Shown here one piece after another: positions 38,974 to 49,286 of a stretch of 64,000 nucleotides of DNA (its first letter is position 1; the number at the start of each line of letters is the position of its first letter). The notes below the pieces were generated by a model. That model saw nothing but the letters and a program-made list of their open reading frames with translations. It had not been told where the DNA came from and made no database searches. The stretch comes from Syncephalis plumigaleata (lineage: Eukaryota > Zoopagomycota > Zoopagomycetes > Zoopagales > Piptocephalidaceae), in assembly GCA_025201365.1 (NCBI GenBank), contig JAIXMF010000003.1, positions 1,178,001 through 1,242,000 of the forward strand, read 5' to 3'. A program made the position numbers and the translations under genes.

Positions 38974-40299
38974 TTACATCACAAGATCCGTTCCTTGTTG
39001 CGCTACCCTTGTAGCTAGTGTGGCAGATCCTGCACTGACAAATGTACTAGCGGTAGAACGCATTGCATGGCCCACTTTAGGCTTGGAGAAGGCGTGTCGG
39101 GCTGCCTCACCGACTATATCGCCCACAAGTCCTCCTGCAATTGCACCTGCCGCTCCACCTAAAGCAATCGGTAGACTTTCCTTAACCTTCTCCTTGAATG
39201 TCTTATTTTTCTCGGCCGCGATTTCCTCCTCAATATGTAGCTCTTCCGCGGTTTTCTTGCCCAAACCAGCGTTGAGCAGCTCCTCCACATCCGACTTGCC
39301 CTTTCGTGCGTGTCGCAATCGTGCCTTCCTGCTACCCCATTTGTAGACCTTATCAGCGGCTACACTACCTAGTGCGCCACTAATTCCTAGAGCGGGAATG
39401 GAGGCCGCACCCATGGTTGACCCGGTAATTGCCACCATAGCTGCTGTACTGATGGCCATTCCTGTCGCGGTAGCAATAGCGTATGGTATCGCTTCCTTTA
39501 CGAGGGCGCCTTCACGAATTTGCGTTTCCGTTTTATTGACATCGTGTTCAGTGGCCACGAGTTCCGGTAGGAGAACACCCTGAAGTGGAGTTGGTACCAT
39601 TGCAGCAATAGCTTGATTCGCTATATGCTTTGCTTTAATCTCGCCCGAGTTTAGTATAGAAGAATCAAAATCTAGCAATTTCCCTTCAGGATGATGATGC
39701 TGAGATGGATCAACAGCTGCTGAGGGATCCTCGCCTCCAACTTCATGATGTGCTTCAGGCTGACCAGCTTCATGATGTGCTTCAGACTGGGTAGCTTCAT
39801 GATGTGCTTCTGGCTGGATAGCAGCTTCATGGTGTGCTTCAGGCTGGACAGCTTCATGTTGTGCTTCTGATGTAGCAACTTCATGATGTGCTTCTGGCTG
39901 GGTAGCTTCATGATGTGCTTCTGGCTGGATAGCTTCATGGTGTGCTTCAGGCTGGACAGCTTCATGTTGTGCTTCTGGCTGGATAGCTACATGTTGTGCT
40001 TCTGGCTGGCCAGCTTCGTGGTGTGCTTCTGGCTGGATAGCTACATGTTGTGCTTCTGATGTAGCAACTTCATGATGTGCTTCTGGCTGGATAGCAGCTT
40101 CATGTTGTGCTTCTGGCTGGACAGCTACATGTTGTGCTTCTGGCTGGGTAGCTTCGTGGTGTGCTTCTGATGTGGCTTCCAAGGATTCATTGTTGCCTTC
40201 ACCAGCTATTGGCATGGCATCGATCGCCGTGAAAAGACCGCGACCCGCGCAGACAAGAAAAATAAACAGAAACAATAGCGTAATATTTCGTATGATCAT
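38974..40299 (-). CDS. Secreted/membrane protein with 16 His-rich tandem repeats
   Basis: 441-residue single-exon protein. Residues 1-28 (MIIRNITLLFLFIFLVCAGR...) are a clear signal peptide. Residues 44-188 are 16 tandem copies of an 8-10-residue unit of the type QPEAHHEA[T/V/I/G], with HH or QH in every unit. An HHHPEG motif follows. The C-terminal half has two Ala/Gly-rich hydrophobic segments: about AIATATGMAISTAAMVAITG, and a glycine-zipper stretch, LGGAAGAIAGGLVGDIVG. These could insert in a membrane. No family is recognised. The His-rich array suggests metal binding or a pH-sensitive surface, and this is only inference from composition. It is uninterrupted, and its neighbours give no functional clue. 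Confidence 0.8.
   Translation of the reverse strand: MIIRNITLLFLFIFLVCAGRGLFTAIDAMPIAGEGNNESLEATSEAHHEATQPEAQHVAVQPEAQHEAAIQPEAHHEVATSEAQHVAIQPEAHHEAGQPEAQHVAIQPEAQHEAVQPEAHHEAIQPEAHHEATQPEAHHEVATSEAQHEAVQPEAHHEAAIQPEAHHEATQSEAHHEAGQPEAHHEVGGEDPSAAVDPSQHHHPEGKLLDFDSSILNSGEIKAKHIANQAIAAMVPTPLQGVLLPELVATEHDVNKTETQIREGALVKEAIPYAIATATGMAISTAAMVAITGSTMGAASIPALGISGALGSVAADKVYKWGSRKARLRHARKGKSDVEELLNAGLGKKTAEELHIEEEIAAEKNKTFKEKVKESLPIALGGAAGAIAGGLVGDIVGEAARHAFSKPKVGHAMRSTASTFVSAGSATLATRVAQQGTDLVM
39736..40170 (-). repeat. Coding tandem repeat, 16 units of 24-30 bp
   Basis: Encodes the QPEAHHEA array of the secreted protein. Units differ by point changes (HH/QH, EA/EV/VA) and by three-base length changes that keep frame. 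This indicates repeat turnover under selection for the reading frame. Confidence 0.9.
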
Positions 40300-41234
40300 T
40301 GCGTCATTCGTCTAGCTAGGTAGAGCACGCCAAACCACGCACACTAGACTTGTAGGAATAAGAGATAAAACTGAATGAATAAATCGGTAATGAACACCAA
40401 TTGAATTCAGTATAGCACCTGCCACAAAGGGCAAGCACTACTGTTAAATAAGAGAGTGAGTGAGAGAGTGCCAATAGCACGTCTAGCGTAATAGTCAATG
40501 TCGTATAGAAGGAATAAGAGAATGCGTTTGTAATGCAATCAATCGTAATTGAATAGGTGTGTTAGCGCTATTACTAGAGTATAAAATGGAGAGAAAGAAA
40601 GAGAGAGAGAATACTCGTTAATGAGGAATGAAACGTGTTCCTTGCTACATTCATTTTTCACGTATATTTATCATGATAGCCATCTTGTCACATATGATCC
40701 CACCTATTTTAACAAATGTGTACCACGCGACTTGCCTCATTAGTGATGACTACGCGTTTTCAGTTTCAGTCTATTGTGCATTCTAAACTTATCATTACAC
40801 AGCTCCGATGGGTAGAGAACTACACCTTAGTGTCACCGGTGACTACTGCTACTACTACTTCCAATAGTAGTAGAGAAAGAAGAAAAACAAGAACACGTGG
40901 ACCCCAACACACAATGTTGAATGCTTTATACGTAAAATAAGAACTTGCTAACACAAGTCCCAAACCATTCAGTTAGTTAGAATGCTGCAATGATAAAAAA
41001 CAAGACCATTTGTATATAGCTTACAATTGAATGAAATTCAATAGCTTAGTTTAAATTATTTAATTTTGAACTCAAAAAATGAAGAAAATGAAGTTATTGT
41101 TTTGATTATGTTTGCGTTCATTAACTGACACTAATTGTTTATAGCACTACTACTATCATCATCATATTATAACAATGAATATACAGGTGATTTTATAATA
41201 AAACATAAGAATTTATTATCATTTAGTTAGTTCG
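40300..41234. other. Intergenic
   Basis: 5' flank of the His-rich-repeat gene and 3' flank of the membrane protein at 41235. It has a GAGAGAGAG tract near 40600 and AT-rich sequence, with no gene recognised. Confidence 0.5.
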
Positions 41235-42758
41235 TCAACCTCTACTCGCACATGAGGCACAAAGCCATCGTACATTGCCGTCGATCTTTCTCGCCCGTAG
41301 ACCGCCGTTCCATCGATTCGAGTCGTATTTGTCGAGGAATCGACCCAGTTCTGCCTTTGCTGATCCTGAGGGGTCGTCCTTTTGCGCACGAAGTGCTTCA
41401 AGCAACTCTTGATCCACTTCATGACCCTCGGCGGCTGCCTCCTCCAATGCCACTAGCTGGTCAGAGTACCAGGCACGTAGTGTATCGGCTAGCATCTCGA
41501 GATACTCGCCGGCATCTGAACTAGATGCAAACACTTCGGCCTGCTCAAATGCACTGTCATCGCGAGCAATGAGTGCATCCGCCGTCTGTGCCACGTAGCG
41601 TGCGGCATGTCGTAGGAAGGCGTTTGGTTCACGAATGGAGATGCCATGCTCTTCGGTAAGATGTGCGTCAGAATAATCGCTTGATGCACCCTCGCATAGT
41701 AAGCGCATCTGGAATGTTGTACGCGACCAGTTCTCGGGATGTCGCAACGCTTCAATGCCATCACGTCCTGGTGTCAGAATAAACAAGCGTGGATGGACGT
41801 GCACGGCAGAATCGACAATCTCGCTGGTCATGGGTGTCATGGTGCGAACAACCGTGTTGGGCGTGGCTTCCTCCTCGTCAGAATCCCATTCGACATCGGT
41901 AATATGGCCACCGACTGATGCGGCACCCAAGTAGTCGTTCGTCGTGTTAGAGCCGTCAGCTGGCGCATCACTGGCCAGTTGTTGTGGCGTGGCTTGACGT
42001 AAAAGCGGAGCCTGTGGCAATGGTCGGCCAACACTGCCGTTGGCATGCTCGATGATAATTTGTACAGTCTCCGATTGCGGTGGTGCCACATTGCCTACCA
42101 TCGGTGTTTGAAGTGATCCACCGCCATTGAGACCACCGCCCGGTGAGTAGAGTTCAACCGAGTCGGTCTCGTCAATGGGATAAACGTTACTGGAACCGGG
42201 ACGAGAGGCTGTGATGGCGTGCATGTGAAGTGGCGACACACCAGCTTCACGGGCCTTGTACCAAGACATTGGACGAGCAGCCCGAGGTGGCTTCTCCAGA
42301 TTTGAACTTGTATACGATATGACGCCTTGTTGCGTGCCAATGTGGAAGTCATCCTCTTCCGCTAGTACTGCCATGTTACCCTGAAGATTCATGGCACCGG
42401 CACCGCGCATCGCCACGACAGTTGCTACACGGCCACCGTGAACCGGTCTCGATTGATTGGTGGTGCGTCGATAGACGAAGAAAGCGACCGCAGCCACAAC
42501 AAGCGCACTACCACAGACGATGCCTGTAATAACACCGGCATTGGCACCACCGCCTGTGGTTGCATCTTTATCGGTGTTACCTTCTGTTGCTGGTGCTGCT
42601 GCAGCACTGACAGTACTGCCACCATCACGACGGTGTAGTCGAGCAAACGTGCTTGCCTGAACTGTATGGCTGATAATAACCAAAATAAGTGCACCTGCAA
42701 AAAGTGCAATTTGCCGCGGCGATACGCACATCGACAATGGTGCGCTCTTCTTCCACAT
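41235..42758 (-). CDS. Single-pass membrane protein with a Mucoromycota-type cytoplasmic domain
   Basis: 507-residue single-exon protein. An N-terminal hydrophobic stretch (QIALFAGALILVIISHTVQA, about residues 15-34) is a signal peptide. It is followed by a short Ala/Thr/Gly ectodomain and a TM segment (ITGIVCGSALVVAAVAFFVY, about 77-96) with an RR stop-transfer. The cytoplasmic part has a Pro/Gly-rich linker. A folded region then starts HPRLFILTPG and continues through QMRLLCEGASS and IREPNAFLRHAARYV. A C-terminal helical stretch ends GNVRWLCASC. The order PRLFI.. / RL.FLCE / ..P.EFF..Y.PY / GHVKW.C is one I recall from large uncharacterised families in Mortierella- and Rhizophagus-like fungi. 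A receptor-like role is inference. Confidence 0.75.
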   Translation of the reverse strand: MWKKSAPLSMCVSPRQIALFAGALILVIISHTVQASTFARLHRRDGGSTVSAAAAPATEGNTDKDATTGGGANAGVITGIVCGSALVVAAVAFFVYRRTTNQSRPVHGGRVATVVAMRGAGAMNLQGNMAVLAEEDDFHIGTQQGVISYTSSNLEKPPRAARPMSWYKAREAGVSPLHMHAITASRPGSSNVYPIDETDSVELYSPGGGLNGGGSLQTPMVGNVAPPQSETVQIIIEHANGSVGRPLPQAPLLRQATPQQLASDAPADGSNTTNDYLGAASVGGHITDVEWDSDEEEATPNTVVRTMTPMTSEIVDSAVHVHPRLFILTPGRDGIEALRHPENWSRTTFQMRLLCEGASSDYSDAHLTEEHGISIREPNAFLRHAARYVAQTADALIARDDSAFEQAEVFASSSDAGEYLEMLADTLRAWYSDQLVALEEAAAEGHEVDQELLEALRAQKDDPSGSAKAELGRFLDKYDSNRWNGGLRARKIDGNVRWLCASCASRG

Positions 42759-43677
42759 GAACGGAAATGTTTTGGGTTCGCTAAAGAAAATGAAAGTTTG
42801 TGCGAGAGTGCGTGTGTGTGTGTTTGCTTGCTACTATAAACAATGCGCAACGTATTTACGTGCAATGCTAAGAAATGTGTGTGTGTGCGAATAGTCACTT
42901 CAAGAAGATGCTATGTAAACGTGAAAAGTAGAGAGAGAGAGAACTTGCAATGAAAAGATTTACAAGTTGCTAAAAGGACTAAAATGAGAATATGCCAATG
43001 CTGGTGGAAGAAGAAGTAGTGGTGGTGGAAGAGATGGAAGAGAAAGAAAGCAAATGTAGAAGAGCGAGAAAGCCGCACAATACCAAGAACGGCCTTTGCA
43101 ATATCAATTTATATTTGGCAACGTTCCGTTGCAGTTTTTTAATTGCTTATACTCACACGCACTTGTATTTGACTGTTTCGTTTACTATACAGGCAATCAA
43201 TATAAATAAGGCGTGATTTACGGTGAGTGAATGAATACAAACAGGACAAAGGAATAAGTGAGCCTGTTTTTGCTTGCTTGCTTGCTTATAATAATGAAAG
43301 CGACGGTTGGCTTCTCTTTTCTTTATTTACCCTGCTAGGTGTACATTGATTGTTGTTACAACAATCCATGCCATGAAGAAACTCACCGTTCTACATCGAC
43401 AATCATCATTCTATGGCCATTGTTATCAGAATACGTAAAAGGTGGGCGATATTAGGCCTTGTTTCTTCCATCTCGTTTCTTTTCGTCATCTATCCATTCT
43501 ATTATTAGCTGCCCTTGCCTTTTACAGGCGTACATGTTGAGTGTTCTTTCCCATATACGAGTGATGCTATTTTCAGCATTTGTTCTATCCGAACAATAAC
43601 ATGTTACATTCTCTTTATTGAGTTACAAAAATAAAAAATAGAAGCATCCAAACATATATATTTATTCTTGTGGCATT
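42759..43677. other. Intergenic
   Basis: Contains a GTGTGTGTGTG run near 42812, GAGAGAGAGAGA near 42931 and a GAAGAAGTAGTGGTGG stretch near 43007. A short TTGCTTGCTTGCTTGC repeat is at 43270-43285. No gene was recognised. Confidence 0.5.
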
Positions 43678-44623
43678 CTAATCAAAGCGTACATGTTGTC
43701 GTTCAGCATCATCATCATCACCATTAGCAGCAGCATTAGCAGCATTGCTAGTGGTTGCTGATGTTATCTTTGATGTTAGTTGTTTGTTATTTTTGGTTAC
43801 CACGTCCGATGATGTTGTTGATTTTACTTCCTTGGTGGCAGCGTTGGCCGCTTTCTCTCGCTCCATCTCTTCGGTCACTTTACGCATGGTGGCACCTTCA
43901 CCGGCAGCAAATAGAGCACGTACTCTACGCTGCTGCTTCTCTGCTAATTGAGCCCATCCACGTAGACATTCTACTGGGAACTTGACAAGTGCCGCTGGCA
44001 TCTAAATAGTAGTAATATATACATTAATAATTATCCTGTTGTCCTAGTATAGCAACACTCACCGTAAAGCAATTCTGATGCCAATTCGTACTGGTAGCAT
44101 CTCGTTTCTTTACATGACGACCGGCTCGTTCGAGTTTCGAGAAGCATAGTGCACCGATAGGAATACCTTTATTACACTCGACACATCGATTACGCGCTGT
44201 GTCGGCAGTGGCAATAGCGTAAGAAATAATTGGTCTCATGTCGGCTACTGTCTTTGTATTATCTTCCTGCTTTCCCTTTCCCTCCTTATCTTTCTTTAGA
44301 TGCTTCTTAGGCTCGGCTACCTTTCCTGCAGTGGTCGATCCTTGACTTGTCTTTGCCGTCGTCTTCGTCGTCGTCGTCTTCATACGTTTCACGGCTGGTT
44401 TCTTCTTCCCGACAGTAGCACCAGAAGTGGCATGGCGTTTACGTTTATGTCCAACCTCCTTTGCTGTTCCTGTTCCTGTTGCTGAATCACCTGCTGCCTT
44501 GGAAGAACGACTACCGAAATTCAAAGGTAATGTAACTCGCTTCTTAGTACTGGCTACTCCTACACTACTAGTAGTTGACTTTCTTGATTCTCCTCGGTGT
44601 GGAGTATCGTTGTTGACGGCCAT
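43678..44623 (-). CDS. PARP-type zinc-finger nuclear protein
   Basis: 294-residue protein from two exons (44063-44623 and 43678-44001, intron 44002-44062). The N-terminal about 130 residues are Lys/Thr/Ser-rich with several basic nuclear-localisation-like clusters (HKRKRH, KKKPAVKRMK). A single zf-PARP domain follows: YAIATADTARNRCVECNKGI, FSKLERAGRHV, WHQNCFT, with FPVECLRGWAQLAEKQQRRV after the intron. Zinc ligands are probably C-x2-C...H-x2-C. Such fingers bind DNA breaks. No PARP catalytic, BRCT or ligase domain is present, so it resembles stand-alone fungal zf-PARP proteins. The tail is Ala/Asn/Asp-rich. Confidence 0.82.
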
Positions 44624-44904
44624 GTTCTTATTAAATGACTAATTCAACAATAATAAGCACTAACAATAAAAAGAAAAATAACAAAAAAATAAATATAAAA
44701 ATTCTTTCATTTTGTGATTTACTTTATCAATCAATTGGCATTAGAATTATTTCTCGAATCAATTACATGAGCAACACGAATAGCAATGCTGTCTAGCGAT
44801 ACTAATAAAGAATGATATAAATTATATTGCTTATCCTATGACGATCGAATAATAGATGATTAAATCCACATTCAATATGTATACAGCTGCTATTACTACT
44901 ACTC

Positions 44905-46560
44905 TCATAGAGTATCCTTCTTCTTACGACGTATATTTGATTTACGACTTAGTGACCCGGTACTTGGCGATGGTCTCAAATGATTGCGTCTTATGCTTTC
45001 TGTACTTCTTCTACTCGACAATTCTTCTGGATTGCTTCCATCCTGTTCATTGGCATCGTCTGCCGATAATGCGGCAAATGCAGGATCACCATAAGTTATC
45101 GGTTCTGAAGTGGATCTATCCATGGATATTGGTGAAATAGCAATGGGTGGTAGTGCTACACCACGATCATTGTTAAATGTATTTGCATTCGAGTGATTAG
45201 CATCAATGGTTACTGGTAGATCGGGTTGAATTCCAGTAGATTCATTAGTAGGTGCAACATCCATTGGTTGTGCTATGATATCTGTATTAGTGTTAACCGG
45301 TAGACTCGTCGTATTCATTGTAGCATTAATGGATGACGCTGCTTCTGCATCAGATTGTACGAGTGATGGCGACGCACGATAGCTGGAATGACTCGGTGAG
45401 CGTGGTGTTGATGTTTGCGATGCATGTCGACTATGCGTGTACTGTTCCGTATACGGTCTTGACATGCGATGTTGCGGGAGCGATACCACCGATTGATGTG
45501 GCGAGGCGGCAGCCGATGACGATAAGGATGAGTTATACTCTGAGGTATGAGCATATGGTCGTCCTGGTGCGAATGCAGCAATGTCGCTAGCGATCACCGA
45601 TAGATCCGGCAGGGTTGGTTGTCGCTTAGTGATCTCATCCACATCGAGCGGCGTGTCATTGATTGGCGCTACCGCTGTAATAACAGGCAAGGCAACACTT
45701 GTCATAGTATCCGATGGCATTTCACGTTGAGGATCAGCGAATGGTGCGGATAATGGACGTGAACTACGTCGTTGCTTTCTAATATCGCCTGGCACGTTAG
45801 CATCATTGCCTGGCTCGCTAATACTTCTGCCCATGTCGAGATCGAGAATCACGGTGGATCGTTTGCTATGTCGACCGGTTGCCTCCAATAGTACTTCCGG
45901 ATCGAAGTTGACATCTTGAATACTGTGTCGTACGCGAGTAGCATGGAATTCATCGGTTGATGTCGCTAAACCCGAATTCGTCTTACGTTCAAGTGTCATG
46001 GATTTCCTCGGAATAGCAATAGCATTACTATCCACCATTACATCGTCATTGATATAGTCATTTTGGTTGAAAATAACCACTGATGTTGCTACATTGTCCA
46101 TGGGCAATAGCGAGCGTTGTGCCAACTGAGCCTTATGATTAGTCGTAGCATCGTGCGGTCCCAATGATGCTGGAACAATTGAACGCTGCACTATGGCAGA
46201 GTCTTCAACGGTAATCGTGCTTCTACTTTGATCTTTATGTAGACCAGTTAGTTGACCGGCTACACCGCCATTCTTTTGCTCCTCGTCTCCTTCGAATCGT
46301 GCATTTTGTACACGTTGTCGACGACGAACCCACACGATTAACATCGTGGTAATAATTGCGGCACCAATAAGCGAGGCTATACATATGGCAACAAGAGTGG
46401 GAACACTAAGACCACCCACGACACTTGGTGGTTTTGCGGCTGAATCTCCATTAGAGAAAGTCGGTGCCGGTCCAGTTGGTTTCTCGTCGACCGGTGAAGA
46501 CGCGGAAGGAGCGGGAGTCGACGTTTCTGATGGTGATGCTGATGGTGACGGAGAAGCCAT
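44905..46560 (-). CDS. Single-pass membrane protein with long Ser-rich cytoplasmic tail
   Basis: 551-residue single-exon protein, not assigned to a family. There is no N-terminal signal peptide. A Ser/Pro/Thr-rich segment of about 48 residues precedes one TM helix (VPTLVAICIASLIGAAIITT, about residues 53-78) and a WVRRRQR stop-transfer. The remaining about 470 residues are disordered, with many RRSSR- and RSISEP-like phosphorylation-type sites and a basic end (RKSNIRRKKK). The layout is like fungal wall-stress sensors (short O-glycosylated exterior, TM, tail), but no WSC or Mid2 motif is visible. The P2X tail (23275) has a similar composition. The 281-bp spacer to 44623 holds nothing else. 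Confidence 0.7.
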   Translation of the reverse strand: MASPSPSASPSETSTPAPSASSPVDEKPTGPAPTFSNGDSAAKPPSVVGGLSVPTLVAICIASLIGAAIITTMLIVWVRRRQRVQNARFEGDEEQKNGGVAGQLTGLHKDQSRSTITVEDSAIVQRSIVPASLGPHDATTNHKAQLAQRSLLPMDNVATSVVIFNQNDYINDDVMVDSNAIAIPRKSMTLERKTNSGLATSTDEFHATRVRHSIQDVNFDPEVLLEATGRHSKRSTVILDLDMGRSISEPGNDANVPGDIRKQRRSSRPLSAPFADPQREMPSDTMTSVALPVITAVAPINDTPLDVDEITKRQPTLPDLSVIASDIAAFAPGRPYAHTSEYNSSLSSSAAASPHQSVVSLPQHRMSRPYTEQYTHSRHASQTSTPRSPSHSSYRASPSLVQSDAEAASSINATMNTTSLPVNTNTDIIAQPMDVAPTNESTGIQPDLPVTIDANHSNANTFNNDRGVALPPIAISPISMDRSTSEPITYGDPAFAALSADDANEQDGSNPEELSSRRSTESIRRNHLRPSPSTGSLSRKSNIRRKKKDTL

Positions 46561-46814
46561 GATAATTTACGGAGATTGTTTATGTTATTTAGCAAGGAAA
46601 TGCAGCGTATGAAAATTGATGGCGTGTAAATAAACAGATGGCGCACATGCGCAGCTCCTAATAACCAAAAGAAAAAAGAAAAAAGGAAAATGCTTAAATG
46701 TTGAATAATGATCAGTAGAATGCTCGATATGCTGAAATGATGTCGCTTATGATAATGAAGTAGAAATGTCGGTGATAACGACAATACGATCAATGATAAA
46801 CGATAAACGATAAA

Positions 46815-46848
46815 TGATGCTGATGATGATGATGATGATGATGATGGT
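46815..46848. repeat. (GAT)n microsatellite
   Basis: About ten GAT/TGA triplets in tandem in intergenic DNA. Confidence 0.85.
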
Positions 46849-48295
46849 GCGGATGAATACGCGAAAGATAATGGCTGCAGCTATAACAATGGTGGTTAAG
46901 GTAGGTTCGCTTTTGACCTGGGCAAGATTCGACACACACACACACACTACGATAAATCAGCTGCTTGATAATGACGTGGATTGATGTCAACCAGTTCTGT
47001 TTGACTGCTTGTTTGTTTGTCCGTTTGACTGTCTGTCAGCCAGTATGGCCAAACTAACAATTGTATTCCCCTTAACTGCAAAGGCGATCAAAGGCTGAAT
47101 AGATAATGAAGGTTCTGATCCTCGCAGCTTGATGCGAGATGAGACAGCCGTGGATTTACTAAGCATAAATATTCAATTGGTATATCAATGTTTGCGCGCT
47201 TAATTAGATTTCCGTAATAGCCAAGGCAAAATAACAACAATAATAATAACAATAGTAGTAGTGGTGATGGGATTATTACAATGTAATGAGATATATATTC
47301 TAACTAGAAAATACCTCCCCTCGTACACAATGATATAAAAATAGTGTTACGACAAAAGGGCACAGAAGGGAAAGCGCGATAATGATTTATTTTTACGTCA
47401 TTCTTATCGATAGTCGTATTACATCCATGCACCATTTTGGAAGTTGAAATCACTTCAGTCGACTATTATCCAATAGATACAGACAAATGACTCGTACGTA
47501 TAAGGAAGGAATACGAAAATGAGATTACAATCAATGGCCGACCATGACTCGGAGGATTAGCGATGATGGCCAAATGATGTTATTACGATCGAGTATTTAT
47601 CAGCACTTTGCCATCATGTACATGCATGCAGATGCAACATAATACGAGTGGACATGATGTGCATTAACTAGAATCAGTATCATTTATCGAGGATACGTGT
47701 ATGTATATATGTGTATAGGAGTATATGTGTATGACAATGTTAGTAGACCTTTGCAATGGTACAACACTACAAACCATCTGGTTTGACTTTGCCTTACTTC
47801 AATTAGGCATAAGAGAATGAATGCTGTGAAATTTGGAACCATTCTAGAACTCATTCCTACTACTATTACTACCCTATCAGTATTGCTGTTATTGCTTGTA
47901 ATAGTAGTCATTGGGAATGTTGTGTAGCATTATCTCGCAATATATACACATTGGAACACCGCTTATGGCAACATTTCGACTAGTCTGCGTGTCATATCAT
48001 TGCCATTATCCTAACATCAGGGCTTGTTCCTTTGCTGTCAACCTCTAACGTACTCCGTATCAGTATTTCCATTATAGCAGTATGTATACTAAACATGGTA
48101 TGATCAATATATCTCTCGTGCTTTACTAGGCTCAAGGGATATATATATACTTTGCTTTCTGATCATTATTGCTATTCCTGTAGATTGCTATCTAATCTTT
48201 ATTTGTTACCTTCTAGCAATTCTATTATTCTAAATTAATTTATTGATCATGCTTATTGAAGTGCCGCTCAGATTGCATTATTGATCGTATAAAAC

Positions 48296-48303
48296 TATAT
48301 AAA
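48296..48303 (+). promoter_or_regulatory. TATA box of the secreted-protein gene
   Basis: TATATAAA lies 123 bp before the ATG at 48426, followed by a C/T-rich, AT-poor leader. It is the cleanest TATA match next to a gene start in the window and suggests strong regulated expression. Confidence 0.45.
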
Positions 48304-48425
48304 CCATGGTCAAGCATTAACGAGCATCTTCTTCATCTTTCTCATACAAACAATTGATTCGATATCAACGCCTTCTTTCTCTTGACTCTACACACATTTC
48401 ATCACACATCGTATAAACCGCTACA

Positions 48426-49034
48426 ATGCATCTATCCACGTTTACCATCATTCTCGGAGCAATTGTTGCCCTGGCTGGCACAAATGCACAACCATTAGAT
48501 CTTAAAAGTGATGACTTGAAGAATATCGATCCGGCAACGGCCAATCTCATCAATGACAATGGCCTAGTCACGCTCATTCCTTACTTTGACATTGTCCAAC
48601 CAGCCGGTACGGCGAAAGTAGTACCGTCCAGCACTGACGATTTGAACAATCCAGGCGAGCGACGTATCTACTATGACGGCAATAACAAATTCCTTCGTCA
48701 AGTTGATATCTACCGTTCTGACGTTCGTAATCTCATCAAGAATATCAACTTTGTCGAGCCCGATCCCACTGGCAGTGGTGGCAATAGAACGGCGACCATC
48801 AAGGCCGACAACACGATTCGTAAAGATATCGAGAAACTGTACATCAAGCTGTTTGACGGTCGCGAGGAACGTGTTGACTTTGACTATTCGACCATTCGTG
48901 GTAATCTCGAGAAGATTACCGTGCATCGTCTATGGAACAAGGATGACTACACCGAGGTCAAGATTGACTATAATATTTTTAACAAGATCGAGAAAGTCTC
49001 GGAGAGTCAAACAGCGGTGATTAGTCAGTTCTAA
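48426..49034 (+). CDS. Small secreted protein of unknown function
   Basis: 202-residue intronless protein. Residues 1-21 (MHLSTFTIILGAIVALAGTN) are a signal peptide with a likely cleavage after NAQ. The mature part has no Cys and is rich in Asp, Asn, Ile and Lys. Alternating hydrophobic patterning (RIYYDGNNKFLRQVDIYR; VDFDYSTIRGNLEKITVHRL) suggests a beta-sheet fold. Codon use is notably biased to C-ending codons (GAC, AAC, ATC, AAG) compared with neighbours, as in highly expressed fungal genes. A TATATAAA box lies upstream. No family was recognised; a structural or extracellular binding role is possible. Confidence 0.8.
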   Translation: MHLSTFTIILGAIVALAGTNAQPLDLKSDDLKNIDPATANLINDNGLVTLIPYFDIVQPAGTAKVVPSSTDDLNNPGERRIYYDGNNKFLRQVDIYRSDVRNLIKNINFVEPDPTGSGGNRTATIKADNTIRKDIEKLYIKLFDGREERVDFDYSTIRGNLEKITVHRLWNKDDYTEVKIDYNIFNKIEKVSESQTAVISQF

Positions 49035-49286
49035 AAAGATGATGATGATGATGATGGCAGTCCTGCCTACTAGTTGTTGTTCTCTTGATTGCAAATAAAG
49101 ATCTGCAGATAAGTTAGTGTGCATTATCAATATACAAATAACAGCAACCTCAATGATATAACAATGATGATAAATCGTTTATATATTTATATTTGTAAAA
49201 AAGTAATTATAATTGACACAATGTATACACGTGTATATACGCGCGTTTGGATATGTGTGTGCACTAACATTAAAACAAAACGTAAT

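Larger units (their letters stand above)
46561..48425. other. 1.9-kb intergenic region
   Basis: Between two divergent genes. It contains (GAT)n at 46815-46848, an ACACACACACAC run near 46936, AATAATAATAACAATAGTAG near 47239, and GTATATATGTGTATAG-like alternation near 47705. No coding homology was seen. Confidence 0.5.

Noticed and set aside
39736-40170. Regularly spaced repeat that could suggest a CRISPR-like array
   Set aside because: Units are 24-30 bp with no unique spacers and stay in one reading frame of a protein with a signal peptide, so it is a coding tandem repeat.
44300-44642. Plus-strand frames opposite the zf-PARP gene
   Set aside because: They mirror the Lys/Thr-rich exon on the minus strand, which has the zinc-finger motif and a proper splice junction.
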